A stretch of 64,000 bases of DNA from Microglena sp. YARC (GCA_022414725.1 CM039462.1:51334827-51398826); one strand, 5' to 3'. Shown: positions 42,574 through 53,038, numbered from the stretch's first letter. The notes: generated by a model not told the origin, from the sequence alone. Translations and numbers: made by a program.

Positions 42574-43642
42574 CTTACGGATTTCATCACACTGGAATGT
42601 TTTCGCCTTCATGTTGTAAAGGTGCGCGCTGACTGTTGCCGTCTCTAGCTGGACCCGACCGGCTCCAATCTGGTGGTCATCGTCCATGAACACTGCTGTA
42701 GCTGCCGACATCAGGTGTGGATACATCTGTCCACCATCGTAGAGACGGAAAAAGCCTTGGGAAGGCACTCCCCTTTTCCACACTGGCACATCACCGTACT
42801 TTGCTGCCAATGACAACCAGACCTCCTCTGTCAGGTTCAACATCGGAATCCCTGCTGCTCCATCTTTCCTCCGCCTTGTTAAGTCCATGACGAGGAAACC
42901 CACGACTCCCCTGATGGTGTTCAACGCATCGAGATGGATACTGCGAGGCGGAATGGGGCATGCGAAAAGCAGTTCGCGGCAGGCCTCGAGGAACTTGGAC
43001 ATATCATCAGAGATTGGTTGGCGGAGGCCGTCTGCCGCCATTGGGTACTCCTGGTCAGGCTGAACTAGCAACTTCATGTCGTCAATGCTAGCGGCCAGGG
43101 TACTGACACTCTGTGGCTGGTTTTTTTGCTTGACCCTTGTCCTGATCACAGAAAACCACCTGTTCCTTGTCTGTCGCAAAACTCAGCAGACCTCCCACTT
43201 GCGTGACCTCGGTGATGGTTAGCTTGGGCATCAAAACTTCATCCCTAGGTGGTATACCATACCAATCCCTTCTCTGGGCGGTATAGTCCCTCAGCCACCC
43301 GGCGAAGACCTGATGTGCGGGAATCGAAGCATCGGATCGAATGCCCCCGATCAAGATTTCAGAAGCTGCCTTGCTGCTGAAGGCGATGCCACCCAGCGGA
43401 AGGGGTTTGTTGGTAACGGCGGGTTCCGCGTTATTGCCCAAGAAGGCGTGCATGTGCGTGAAGCCCTTTGCCTCAAGGTCAAACGGCGAACCAGAATTGA
43501 AGCGTAACTTCAAGTCGTCACGAAAGGACACAGGCGAGACATTGTGTTGCTTGAGAAGCCTGTCGATGATGTAGATGACGAAGCCCGCTGACACTTCTGT
43601 CTTGTAATGAACCAACGAAGCCTTGTATGCCGATGCAAACGT
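42574..43642 (-). CDS. ParB-MTase-like gene, exon 5 (frameshifted)
   Basis: Runs from acceptor CCGCAG (43643-43648) to donor AAG-GTGCGT. The two halves are in different frames and meet at an A7 run (T7 at 43121-43127). Removing one A joins ...CDQDKGQAK to NQPQSVSTLAASIDDMKLLV. So the exon is either mutated or misread by one base. It joins exon 6 as ...CDEIRK-VPGKLIDL. No known domain is recognised. Aromatic and charged motifs (LPLGGIAFSSKAASEILIGG, YGDVPVWKRG) look globular and fit the variable part between a ParB-like and a methyltransferase domain. Confidence 0.55.
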
Positions 43643-43679
43643 CTGCGGATAAAAGAGTTTTCTTGTCATGATAACGATC

Positions 43680-43925
43680 ATACTAGGAAGCATCTCCCGA
43701 TCATAATCGGCAGCATCATCCAATGCAAGAAGGGATTCGCCGTCAATAACTAGATATGGCACACGCACAGTCTTCCCGATCATACTCGGCAGCATCGTCC
43801 AAAGCGAGAAGTGATTTTATGTCAATAACGAGACATGGCACACCCGCAGTCCTCCCGATCATCCTCGGAAGCATCGTCCAATGCGAGAAGTGAATCGCTG
43901 TCAATAACGAAAAATGGCACACCAC
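43680..43925. repeat. ~84-bp satellite in intron 4, 3 copies
   Basis: Three imperfect units, each with a palindrome (CCCGATCATACTCGGCAGCA-like) followed by TCGTCCAATGCGAGAAGTGA and GTCAATAACGA. Its sequence is unrelated to the 79-bp satellite except for the palindrome. Confidence 0.8.
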
Positions 43926-43987
43926 CGTACTTCATCACAATCATCCCGATCATGTCTGAAATAACTTAATATACAACATGAACCTAC

Positions 43988-45374
43988 CGCGGTAGTGAAC
44001 GCAACATTGTCAACTTCGTCCTTGATCTTGAAAGCTTCATACTTGTGGACATACAAGTCGTCGGTCACGGACTTCAGGAAGAACTTCAGCTCTCCAGGTG
44101 GCAGCTTCATAGTTTCCTTCATGTCCTCAACGAGGACCGACCTTATCTTGTCCTTAGCCTTTCCCTTAGCCCTTTTCCCATGGGATTCAGGTCCAGCTTC
44201 CTCGTCGTCCCCCTCCTCTTCCTCCTCATCGTTTGGCGGAGGCGGAGGCTCCACGTTCTGTAGGCGCTCAACAAGGTGGTCGGCGCCTATCTTCTCCCGG
44301 TCGTCCATGGAGGACATGATCACGAAAGCCTTCTTGTAGGACTCTTCGTCCAAGCTCACGACTCTGAAGCGTGGCACGGTGCCACCCCCCTGGCTAGCAA
44401 CAGCCTTCGTCAACTTCTCGTCCCCGGTGACACACAGAGATTTGAAGTTGTTGTACTGGTCTGACTGATGCCCCTTCTCAGTCCGAGCGGGACAGCCTGC
44501 CTGCAGGTACAATTCACGCCACAGGAAGGTAGAAATCAAAAATGGCTGAGAGTCGTACCCCTCAGTCGACTGGCCGCTTGTGTTGTCCAAAAGGGAAAGG
44601 AGGCGAGCGTTCTGAAGCTTCTCGTTGTACGTGGCACCCTCCACCTCTGACAACCGGTACACCAAGCAATTGCGCAGAGGAATTTCACCAGGGCGGTCTG
44701 CTGCCCACTTGATGAAGGCTTGGGAGCTGTGGTACCCTCCGATGATCCATGGCTCGCCAAACTCCCCTTTCACATTGGAGATGTTGTTGAACGTCTGTTC
44801 CAGCCTGCTTGGATCCATATTATCCCAACCTGGAGATACCTTCTTCAGGTCCTTGCTGATGTCCATGAACAATACCTTCCCAGTGGTCATTGTGGTTTTC
44901 AAAAAATTGGCGAGGAGTTGATCGACTCGAACAGGGTCCAACACACGGATTCGGACAGGTAGCTTTGGAGGGAGGAACTTCGTGCAGTCCAATGAATGCT
45001 CTCCACCAACATGCTTGTCGGTCAGGAAAGCCTTGGCCTTAGCCAAATCACCTTCGATGTTTCCAATGCTGTCCCCTTTCTTCTCTCCTGCCGGTGATCT
45101 CTTCGCCTTCTTCATAGTCTTCGTCTGAGAACCAGGCTGACCGCGACCTCTTTTCTTAGGAGCGGTTTTGGGTGCATCATCGTCGTCAGATGGCCCGGGC
45201 ACAATGTCGACAGAACTTCTTGAGTTCAAGTCTGAATCGTCCTCCGAGGAATGAATCTCGGGTTCGGGTACAGGAGTGTGTTTCTTTGCGGCTGGTGCAT
45301 TGTCTGCAGCCTGCGACGCAGCACGCTTGCCTTTGCCCTTGTGTCCAGCAGGGTTCTTCTTGGGATCAGCAAAC
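43988..45374 (-). CDS. ParB-MTase-like gene, exon 4: ParB-like domain
   Basis: 462 codons between acceptor CTTCAG and donor G-GTAGGT. Residues 1-130 are basic/acidic and disordered, with nuclear-localisation-like KKRGRGQPGSQTKTMKKAKR. From about residue 140, VRIRVLDPVRVDQLLANF, then GKVLFMDISKD, then EPWIIGGYHSSQAFIKW (near 210), then LRNCLVYRL follows the ParB/sulfiredoxin pattern (I-v--i--i-L--si---g---pi-v, then ivdG-HR--A). Ser replaces the usual Arg after His. An acidic stretch (NDEEEEEGDDEEAGPE) lies near 388. ParB domains fused ahead of N4/N6 methylases are known from bacteria and phages, and that fusion is what the exon order resembles. Confidence 0.5.
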
Positions 45375-45419
45375 CTGAAGGGATTGATAAAACATATTTG
45401 ACTTAGTGAGGGGTCAGAA

Positions 45420-46098
45420 CATTGAACATCCAGTGTCCTCCCGACTATACTCGGGAGCTTTGACATAGTTTATTGGTAAATTATTGCAGAAGATTGAACA
45501 TTGAACATCCGATGTCCTCCCGACTATACTCGGGAGCTTTGACATAGTTGATTGGTAAATTATTGCGGAAGATTGAAGATTGAACATCCAGTGTCCTGCC
45601 GATTATTCTCGGGAGCATTGACATACTTGATTAGTGAATGATTGCGGTTATTTGAGCATTGAACATCCAGTGTCCTCCCACTATAATCGGGAGCATTGAC
45701 TTAGTTGATTAGATAAGATTGCGGAAGATTGAGCATTGAACATCCGATGTCCTCCCGATTATAATCGGAACGCCCAAGGAGGACCGTATTCAAAATCAGT
45801 GACGCGCGTGTTTAAGTTGATGCGATCGACAAGACTACGATGCAGGGAACAGACTTGACTGCAATGGTTCATTCACGCAAACGAGTGATCGATTGCGAAA
45901 GGAGATAACAACAAAACGCCCAAGGAGGACCGAAGTCCTCCCGACTATTACCGGAACGCCCAAGGAGGACGGTATTCAAAATCAGTGACGCGCGTGTTTA
46001 AGTTGATGCGATCGACATGACTACGATGCAGGGAATAGACTTGACTGCAATGGTTCATTCACGCTGAACGAGTGATCGATTGCGAAAGGAGATAACAA
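45420..46098. repeat. ~77-bp satellite (5 copies) and a 186-bp-offset duplication in intron 3
   Basis: Five units with GAACATCC(A/G)(A/G)TGTCCT plus the palindrome lie at 45420-45770. A near-identical ~145-bp block then occurs at 45770-45912 and 45956-46098 (CGCCCAAGGAGGAC, GTGACGCGCGTGTTTAAGTT, ATCGATTGCGAAAGGAGATA). Confidence 0.85.
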
Positions 46099-46118
46099 TT
46101 TGAATACGATGAACTTAC

Positions 46119-46197
46119 AAAGTTGTCGGCGATCTGCCCTCTTCGTTGATTGTAGGGAGCTGATCTCGTCGCTTCCTTCCTGCCTTCTCCGCGGAGC
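46119..46197 (-). CDS. ParB-MTase-like gene, small exon 3
   Basis: 79 nt between CCTTCAG and GTAAGTTC. One frame reads RLRGEGRKEATRSAPYNQRR, a basic linker. The exon is short and its phase with exon 2 was not confirmed. Confidence 0.4.
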
Positions 46198-46349
46198 CTG
46201 AAGGAAATGGAAAGAGTGCAGAAGTAACGCAATATCCTATCGAATTTGAAAGCGGCAGTTGCGGTCAGGACACAATGGTTGTTTCGAACGGTGTACATCC
46301 CACAGCGTACGTAATATTCAAAATGTACCTGTCAGATTTGAAAATTCGA

Positions 46350-46910
46350 CCTTAGCCGTGGTGCACCAGTACAGTCCGTTCGATTGCTCTCTCACCGGAG
46401 TCAGGTGAAGGCTCTTTTTGTAAAGATCGAGGTGACCTCCTGTCGCCAGGACCAAAGTCCTTGAAATCGTTCCCGAGCTTTCCTTCGCATGTCTGAACCC
46501 ACGCCTTACTTTCCACAAGCTCTTTGTCGGCGATAAATCCGCCCTTGCCGACCCTAACATGCGGGCCGCGCATTTTATACCACCATGCGTAGAGCGCGAT
46601 CGTGAACTCGTATGCTTGATAGGGCTCCAGACATGGGCCTCCGAACGCTAGTGACTTCATCTGGGCTGGCTTGGATCCCGCAAGGGTGAGTGTCGACCAG
46701 AAAGCATTAGCTCCACACATAGGCCTGCATTCGCCGCGAAACCTCAACCAGTGAGTGTGCGTAGCCGTAACATTGAAGGCTGGTCCACCAGCAACGACTT
46801 CGATGTACATTGGCTCTTGGCGCTCCCTGGTCCATTCGTCCATGACACCGCATCCCAAAACCTGCTCGCCCGCGTTGACCCTTACCTCCACGGTACCGTC
46901 ATCGTGGACG
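46350..46910 (-). CDS. ParB-MTase-like gene, exon 2
   Basis: Starts after TTACGCAG. Joined to exon 1 it reads ...AIV-N-VHDDGTVEVRVNAG without loss of frame. It then encodes VLGCGVMDEWTRERQEPMYI, NVTATHTHWLRFRGECRPMC, LEPYQAYEFTIALYAWWYKM and FIADKELVESKAWVQTCEG. It appears globular with many aromatics; no family is recognised. The 3' splice boundary is uncertain: the frame meets TAA at 46352, and donors such as G-GTACAT (about 46329) lie beyond. Confidence 0.5.
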
Positions 46911-46966
46911 CTGCGTAAGACAAATAGGTTGGTAGAGCAAATGATTCAGATTATGTAGAGAAAAAC

Positions 46967-47838
46967 CCACAGTCCTCCCTATCGTAGTCGGGAGCATTGA
47001 CAAACCCAACGAGAGAATGATACAGAAAACATGTACTCCGAATACACACAGTCCCCCCGATCGTAGTCGGGAGCATTGACAAACCCAACGAGAGAATGAT
47101 ACAGAAAACATGTACTCGGAATACACACAGTCCTCCCGATCGTAGTCGGGAGCATTGACAAACCCAACGAGAGAATGATACAGAAAACATGTACTCGGAA
47201 TACACACAGTCCTCCCGATCGTAGTCGGGAGCATTGACAAACCCAACGAGAGAATGATACAGAAAACATGTACTCGGAATACACACAGTCCTCCCGATCG
47301 TAGTCGGGAGCATTGACAAACCCAACGAGAGAATGATACAGAAAACATGTACTCGGAATACATGCAGTCCTCCCGATCTTAGTCGGGAGCATTGACAAAC
47401 CCAACGAGAGAATGATACAGAAAACATGTACTCGGAATACACACAGTCCTCCCGATCGTAGTCGGGAGCATTGACAAACCCATCGAGAGAATGATACAGA
47501 AAACATGTACTCGGAATACACACAGTCCGCCCGATCGTAGTCGGGAGCATTGACAAACCCAACGAGAGAATGATACAGAAAACATGTACTCGGAATACAC
47601 ACAGTCCTCCCGATCGTAGTCGGGAGCATTGACAAACCCAACGAGAGAATGATACAGAAAACATGTACTCGGAATACACACAGTCCTCCCGATCGTAGTC
47701 GGGAGCATTGACAAACCCAACGAGAGAATGATACAGAAAACATGTACTCGGAATACACACAGTCCTCCCGATCGTAGTCGGGAGCATTGACAAACCCAAC
47801 GAGAGAATGATACAGAAAACATGTACTCAGAATACATG
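46967..47838. repeat. 79-bp satellite, 11 copies, one palindrome per unit
   Basis: Units include TCCTCCCGATCGTAGTCGGG, AGCATTGACAAACCCAACGA and GATACAGAAAACATGTACTC, nearly identical between copies. The array fills the intron between exons 1 and 2 of the minus-strand gene. Because 79 is not a multiple of 3, the array reads open in several frames and yields long false ORFs. Confidence 0.95.
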
Positions 47839-47875
47839 CAGTCCAAATTCATAAGCAACACCAATCTGAACTTAC

Positions 47876-48672
47876 TTGACTATAGCCGGGCACGGAATAA
47901 AGATTTGCTTTCCATCTTGTTCTGTCCTTCCTCCATAGTCCATCAAGTCGTCTATGCAGAGCTGATAGGGGGACTTCCTACCCTTGCGAAGAAGCGCATC
48001 TCGTTCACTGTCCCATGCGACGATACCTATCTTGTGCACGCCTAATCGATTCTCTTCATTACCCACGTAGCCGAAGTTGACATATGGTGCCCAATACAAT
48101 TTGGAGTCTGCATCACTTTCATCTCTGGCGATCGCGGTATATCCAAGGGGTCCATCAGGGTTGTGAGGTCCTTCAACCCAACCAATAGGTTGTAGTCGTG
48201 GTGGCCCCTCTCTTACCCCTTCACCTGTTACCGCATCAGCTCCTGGTGTACGTTCCTCAGGTAAGTTTTCTGGTGCACGGACTTGTTTAGAATTGCTTGT
48301 GACACCACCACCTTTTGGAGGGGACATGCTACTGTTCGCAAAGCTCTCAACTGTATTGAAGGACAGAGTCCTAGGTTGCAACAGTCGAGGTTTCGCAGGC
48401 ACTGCAGCTGGTTGTCGAGGTTGCGCAGGCACTGCAGCTGGTCGTCGAGGTTGCGCAGGCTGGGTAGCTACAGCACCATAGCGTAAAGGTTTAGGTTGCA
48501 CAGGTTGCTGCTTAGGTATTTTCCCGGGAACAACCCTTGAATGGGTTGTTACGAAGTTGGAGAAAATGTCTCTCCGCGTTTGTTTACGACGTGAATCGGT
48601 TTGCGTAGGTTGGAAGTTAGGAAGAAGGGGTCTCTTAAAAGAATTCACCTCGTCAGGTTCCTTCTGCGGCAT
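47876..48672 (-). CDS. ParB-MTase-like gene, first exon (exon 1)
   Basis: Starts MPQKEPDEVNSFKRPLLPNF and ends at a strong GTAAGT donor (47875). The first half is disordered and basic, with a short internal repeat (QPRRPAAVPA, QPRQPAAVPA, KPRLLQPR). The second half (GWVEGPHNPDGPLGYTAIAR, LGVHKIGIVAWDSERDALLR, SPYQLCIDDLMDYGG) looks folded; no family is recognised. The ATG was chosen because it is the first in the frame after stops and faces the start of the divergent gene 307 bp away. Confidence 0.6.
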
Positions 48673-48978
48673 AATACCGACATAGCAAGCAAACTGATAG
48701 GACCTTGGACAGCGTCGAACTATGGCCTCTAGTTATTCACGTACTGCAAAATACAGTCTTGTGTTCCCGAATTGATTCTTACAGTATTAGCCCTTGTCAA
48801 AGCTCCCGAGTACAGTCGGATGTCGCTGGTCCCGGTCTAGTCTGCTGGTAGCGGTACAGATCGACCCCGGTACAGTTGGCTGGTCCCGGGTTCCGCGATC
48901 TCTCACCCGACGGCAGGCCCACTGTCGATTCCTTCTTATCATCTTGGCAGGCTTAGTTTCTTTGAGGGGAAGGGGAAA
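48673..48978. promoter_or_regulatory. Divergent intergenic region of the transposon
   Basis: 306 bp between the start codons of the two genes, so it must hold both 5' UTRs and promoters. It contains one copy of the element palindrome, with a shortened right arm (near 48801, GCTCCCGAGTACAGTCGGA), and a Pro/Arg-coding-like GC-rich stretch. It has no clear TATA box. Confidence 0.5.
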
Positions 48979-49620
48979 AATGGACGCTACCCCTTCCCCA
49001 GGAATTGGATTGGGCATACACCACTGGGCTGAGCCTATGTTGCCGGTTCCTCGCCGTCGACAACTAGATTTCGAGAATTCCAGTGGCGACTATGCTATCG
49101 AAACCGTGCCACCCGAAGAGAGCGACATAGTTACCAACTCTGATACCGTGAATCAATTCGACAAGCTTATTACCTGTAAGTGCAAGAACAAATGTCACTT
49201 GGTACTCCCACAGGATGTAATTCTCGAACGACGAAATGAATTCGCCGAGCTCGAACCTGCCGAAAGGCAACGTCGATGCTACATCGAATTGAATGCACTG
49301 GCAAGCAAGCGGGATCGCAAGACAGGGACAAGGAGTGTGTTGACAAGGTAGGTTGTAATTTGAAATTTGAAATTGTTACATCCGTGTAGAACCGTTACTC
49401 ACAAAGGTAGGTTGTCAATAATTTGATCTTGCGCCTGAAGCGCCTGATGCGCCTGATGCGCCTAAAGATTTTTGAAATGTATTATGACTCGAACTTAACG
49501 ATTCTTTTGCTCGTTCAGGATATTGGGCGTTGACGTTTGCAAGTCATTTTATCAGGCTGCATCCGTAATCGGTTCAAATGCATGGCTAGCGATAAGTGGT
49601 CAGATAAAAAACAACAGAGA
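48979..49620 (+). CDS. Transposase gene, exons 1 and 2 (Cys-rich DNA-binding part)
   Basis: Exon 1 is 48979-49347 (donor G-GTAGGT). Exon 2 is 49519-49620 (acceptor GTTCAG, donor GTAAGT). Exon 1 starts MDATPSPGIGLGIHHWAEPM and holds CKCKNKCHLVLP with QRRCYIELNALASK. Exon 2 reads ILGVDVCKSFYQAASVIGSN. Proteins of the DUF7869 group have the same layout before the catalytic part: a C-x-C--C cluster, an R-Y-L helix and a VC--F motif. The join (LT-R-ILGVDVC) keeps the frame. Confidence 0.65.
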
Positions 49621-49795
49621 GTAAGTTATCCCGAATTCTCATGTGGTTACAGTGCACTTTGCTTCCTCCCGATTATGCTCGGGACAACCCAATACATCAG
49701 GCAACCATATAATGATCCATTCTATCCTCCCGATCATGCTCGGGAGCATCCATAACAATAAGCGACCTAACCTCGTTCCATTGGACCCTGTCTAG

Positions 49796-50412
49796 GTTTG
49801 AACCTGCTGTGAAGGTGAGGAGGAAGAGGAGTGCATCCGCAGTGTTGAGGGACAATTTCAACGCTGCGATGAAATCTCTCGTAGATGAGTTTGGGGAGTC
49901 AATGCCGCACCAGACTTCTTATGCTCCAGGATCTAGAGGAAGGAAAAAATCTAAGGTCATGCGCCCTTTGATTTTTTTACATCGCGGCATATTTCAAAGC
50001 AAGCAAGCTATCTTTAGGGAAATGAAGATGAAGGGCATGGTTCCTCCCAGAACATTATATAGCAGTTTGCGTAAACTATGGCATGCACATTGGTGGAACG
50101 TGAAGATAAAGACTTGGCAGCCTTTCGCCTAGTGCGACGACTGCGTCAAGTACCGAGCCAGACTCCTGACCACTACGTTTCAGCCAGCAGTTGATGAACT
50201 TCGTCAGAGTCAGGCTGTGCGCCGTAATCAGATTTCCATTGGTCGGCGTAGGTATGACATCCGTGAAAAACTGTCTGAACAGTATCCGAAGCTCTTCTTG
50301 CACGCATCCGCTGATGCAATGGACAACAAGAAGACTAATCTTCCTCAGTCACGCCACTTCTCACATACAAAGAAGACCGCAGGAGGTGAACTTTTAAAGA
50401 CACGCATCATGG
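49796..50412 (+). pseudogene. Transposase gene, exon 3, with in-frame UAG
   Basis: Acceptor TCTAG and donor G-GTGAGT. It encodes VRRKRSASAVLRDNFNAAMK and later LRKLWHAHWWNVKIKTWQPF-A, then TAG at 50130-50132, then CDDCVKYRARLLTTTFQPAV. The family reads F-a-K-C--C here, so the stop stands where Lys is expected (AAG to TAG would do it). After it the frame stays open to the donor. Confidence 0.65.
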
Positions 50413-50551
50413 GTGAGTACAAATACAGCGCATGTAGGACATGTCCTCCCGATCATAATCGGGAGCATACACAGTATTTAAAACTTGAAATGATTAATTA
50501 ACAAAATAATGCTAATATTCTGACTTCATGTTTCCTTCTATGTTAACTCAG

Positions 50552-51090
50552 GATTATTCTCCCAGGGAAGAGGCTTCATTGGTTATTGGGCTTTACCATT
50601 CTACTCGCAGTCCATCAATCTGACTATATCATGCTTCCAACATTTCTTCAACCGGGTCCTTGAAGAGGAGAGGCAGCTTCCACCGTATTGCTTCTTGCAA
50701 TGGACAACGCGGCAAAGGACAACAAGAACGCTTTCATGTTCGCATACTTGTCCTTGTTGGTTGAGATGAACTGGTTTGAGGAAGTGTACGTCCATTTCCT
50801 CCCTCCCGGACACACACATAGCAATCTTGACCAAAAATACTCTGTGATCTCGCAAGGGTTGAAGAACATGGAAGTGTACACCCTGGACCATCTGATGGGC
50901 ATTGTTGGTAACTTATTCAAGACAATGGGCCCTTACACAAGGCAAGACGTCGTGACCTCGATAGGGGACTTCTCCGCTGTCCTCCTAGACAACGTTTACA
51001 AGTTGTTCGGTCATGGCACTAGCACCGTCAAAGGAGTTAATCGCCGTTTACACGCATTCAAGATAACGAAAGGTCCCAACGGGAGAGTCG
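50552..51090 (+). pseudogene. Transposase gene, exon 4: DUF7869-like catalytic core, frameshifted
   Basis: First part GLFSQGRGFIGYWALPFYSQ-SINLTISCFQHFF. Second part, in another frame, VLLAMDNAAKDNKNAFMFAY-LSLLVEMNWFEEV, then FLPPGHTHSNLDQKYSVISQ. These are the hallmarks of the DUF7869 group (QlDN--kdNKN---f--Lv, and vGHTHeDiDq-F), here with Asn for the Asp after GHTH-S. The two parts are out of frame near 50675 (after LPP), which looks like a 2-nt loss. Canonical splicing from exon 3 also gives the wrong phase by one base. The copy is therefore unlikely to make active enzyme. The exact chemistry is not established for this group; an RNase H-like transposase is inferred. Confidence 0.7.
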
Positions 51091-51374
51091 GTAAGAATAC
51101 TTGATATACTGATATTTACAAATTAAATGCTACCGTGCGTGTATGTACTGTCTGCACAATGCTCCCGATTATGCTCGGGAGGAATATGGGTGTGCCATGT
51201 CCTCATTGATTTACATGTACAGTCTTCAATAGAAATTAAATGATACAAAGGAAGTAGTACCTAGGACCTAGGATGCATTATCCAAGGGATGCTCCCGAGT
51301 ATAGTCGGGAGGAATATGCGTGTCTTAAATGATTCACTAATATACAATACATGTTTGCACACCAACAATTGCAG

Positions 51375-52711
51375 GGGTCTATTACAAGGAGTATGACGAG
51401 TCAGGATCTTGGAGAGGACAGTGGGACAATGACGCTGAACCTATTTACGTCCTCCAAGGCTTCCCTCTGGCGGACACCAGTACAGTATTTAAGGATGCCC
51501 CCAAGATCAAGATTGAAGAGCTCAAAATTATCGAGGCAAACTGGGCGGCTGTCTGGAAGACTATTCATAACGAGAAGTCCGGAGGCGACGTCCTTGCAGG
51601 CCACGTGGCCGATGGTCATGTACAAACCGCCGGTGACGACCGTACAGGACCCGTAGCTGATGTCCGTGTACGACACGCAGCGGAGGACCTTCTAGAACCA
51701 GCAGCCGATGACCAGCAGCCGATGGATGAACCAGCAGCCGATGGCCCATCCCATGCCCAGTCCTTCAAACATATTGCCGAGAAGCTTCGTGAAACTTGGG
51801 AAGCCAGCAATAAGTGGTGGACTGATTTCTTCAACGTTGAGAAGAGTTATTGGAGCACTCAATCAGATGATGCTGTGACTGGGGAGTACCCGAAAGACCA
51901 ACATTTTGTCGACTTCCCATCGGAGTTGTCAGCAACCAGTCGTTTTCTGACACAGTCTGAGAAATCAATGGCCAAGCGCTTGATAGCAGCATTGGATGAC
52001 TTGTCCATGGATGTGTCAGACTTTTTACCTGCAAGTAACGAGATTGCCAAGACTATGAAGGTCGCACACACTTTGGAGACTAATATGGAGAGGCCAGAGG
52101 AGGAGGATGTGTTGTACTTATATTCTTCACAAGGGACGAAGCCGGATAGAAGAATAGCCTACGAGCCCACTACTGATTTGGTTGTTGGTCATGTCGCTGT
52201 GGTCAAGGTACAAATGGATGACTCTAGCGGATTGAGAGGATGGGACGTGGTGGAGGTCAAATCACTACCAGTGAATGGAGAAGTGGAATGTGTGTATTTA
52301 AAGCCCTTGTACTCTGGGGCTCATAAGTTGGTGTACACTGAAACACAATACCCAACTTGGCCAGAAGATTGGATGGACCACAAGCTTGTGCCTATTACCG
52401 TGGGGGTTAGGAGAAAAGCAACATGGACGGGCGATATTCCCTTTGACGCATTTCAATTTAGCTGCGAACCCACCAAGGGTATGAAGATCCAGAGAAAGTA
52501 CCACACAAGCATGCTCCTAGCTTGTCAATCCATTGAGAAGGACACCAGGGCAGAGGCTGTGCAATCGGATGGAGACAATGCAGACATTGCTGAGGAGGAG
52601 GAGATGGAGGAGGAGGAAGATGGGGATGGGGGCATGGAGGAGGAGAAGGAGGAGGAAGAGGAGGACGAGGAGGGGGGGGGGGGGGGGGGGGAGGATGAGG
52701 AAGATGTTTGA
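51375..52711 (+). CDS. Transposase gene, last exon (exon 5)
   Basis: After acceptor TTGCAG it continues the frame of exon 4 (NGRV-G-VYYKEYDESGSWRGQW). It contains ILADTSTVFK-like and KIKIEELKIIEANWAAVW segments, an Asp/Ala/Pro-rich linker (DDQQPMDEPAADGP), a folded region (WDVVEVKSLPVNGEVECVYL, WMDHKLVPITVGVRRK) and a long Glu/Asp tail ending after a poly-G-coded Gly run (about 52673-52691). The stop is TGA. The tail and the G-run are the least reliable part. Confidence 0.65.
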
Positions 52712-52750
52712 CACATAGCCGTTTTTTACTAAATTAAATGAATTATACTT

Positions 52751-53038
52751 ACGATTTTATTGTAAGATGTAAAAGCTGAATTCTGCCTGCCGACTAATAA
52801 CCGTCCGCTTTCCCTTTATTTCTTACAATTATAATTGTAAGACACGAATTGATGTGAACACCTTTTGTTACAAAATATGGCATTTGAACGTTGTAACATT
52901 CGCAATCTGTACGTTTCTCCGTCTTTCAAGCTCATTTCGAGCATATTTCGTGAAAATTGACTACAATCTTACGATTTTATCGTAAGATTGCATTTGGAAA
53001 GCATCAGAAGACCCCCCAAAAGTGATTGTAAGATTGGA
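52751..53038. repeat. Right subterminal hairpins
   Basis: CTTACGATTTTATTGTAAG, CTTACAATTATAATTGTAAG and AATCTTACGATTTTATCGTA-AGATT, plus a half site at 53026. They mirror the left subterminal set. Confidence 0.75.

Larger units (their letters stand above)
42431..51312. repeat. Dispersed palindrome CTCCCGA-N6-TCGGGAG (about 28 copies)
   Basis: 7-bp arms around a 6-bp centre. Outside the 79-bp satellite, copies lie near 42431, 42507, 43690, 43777, 43853, 45440, 45517, 45596, 45674, 45751, 45933, 48801, 49665, 49727, 50445, 51161 and 51292. Some have one or two arm changes. All are in introns or between the genes; I saw none in the coding exons or outside the element. Confidence 0.85.

Noticed and set aside
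46967..47838. CRISPR array
   Set aside because: Units are tandem without unique spacers and the context is a eukaryotic intron.
46951..47864. Overlapping 154-282 codon minus-strand ORFs
   Set aside because: Created by the 79-bp satellite rotating through the frames; they lie in an intron.
52673..52691. Functional meaning of the Gly-coding poly-G run in the transposase tail
   Set aside because: A homopolymer of this length is prone to length errors, so the tail sequence after it is not reliable.
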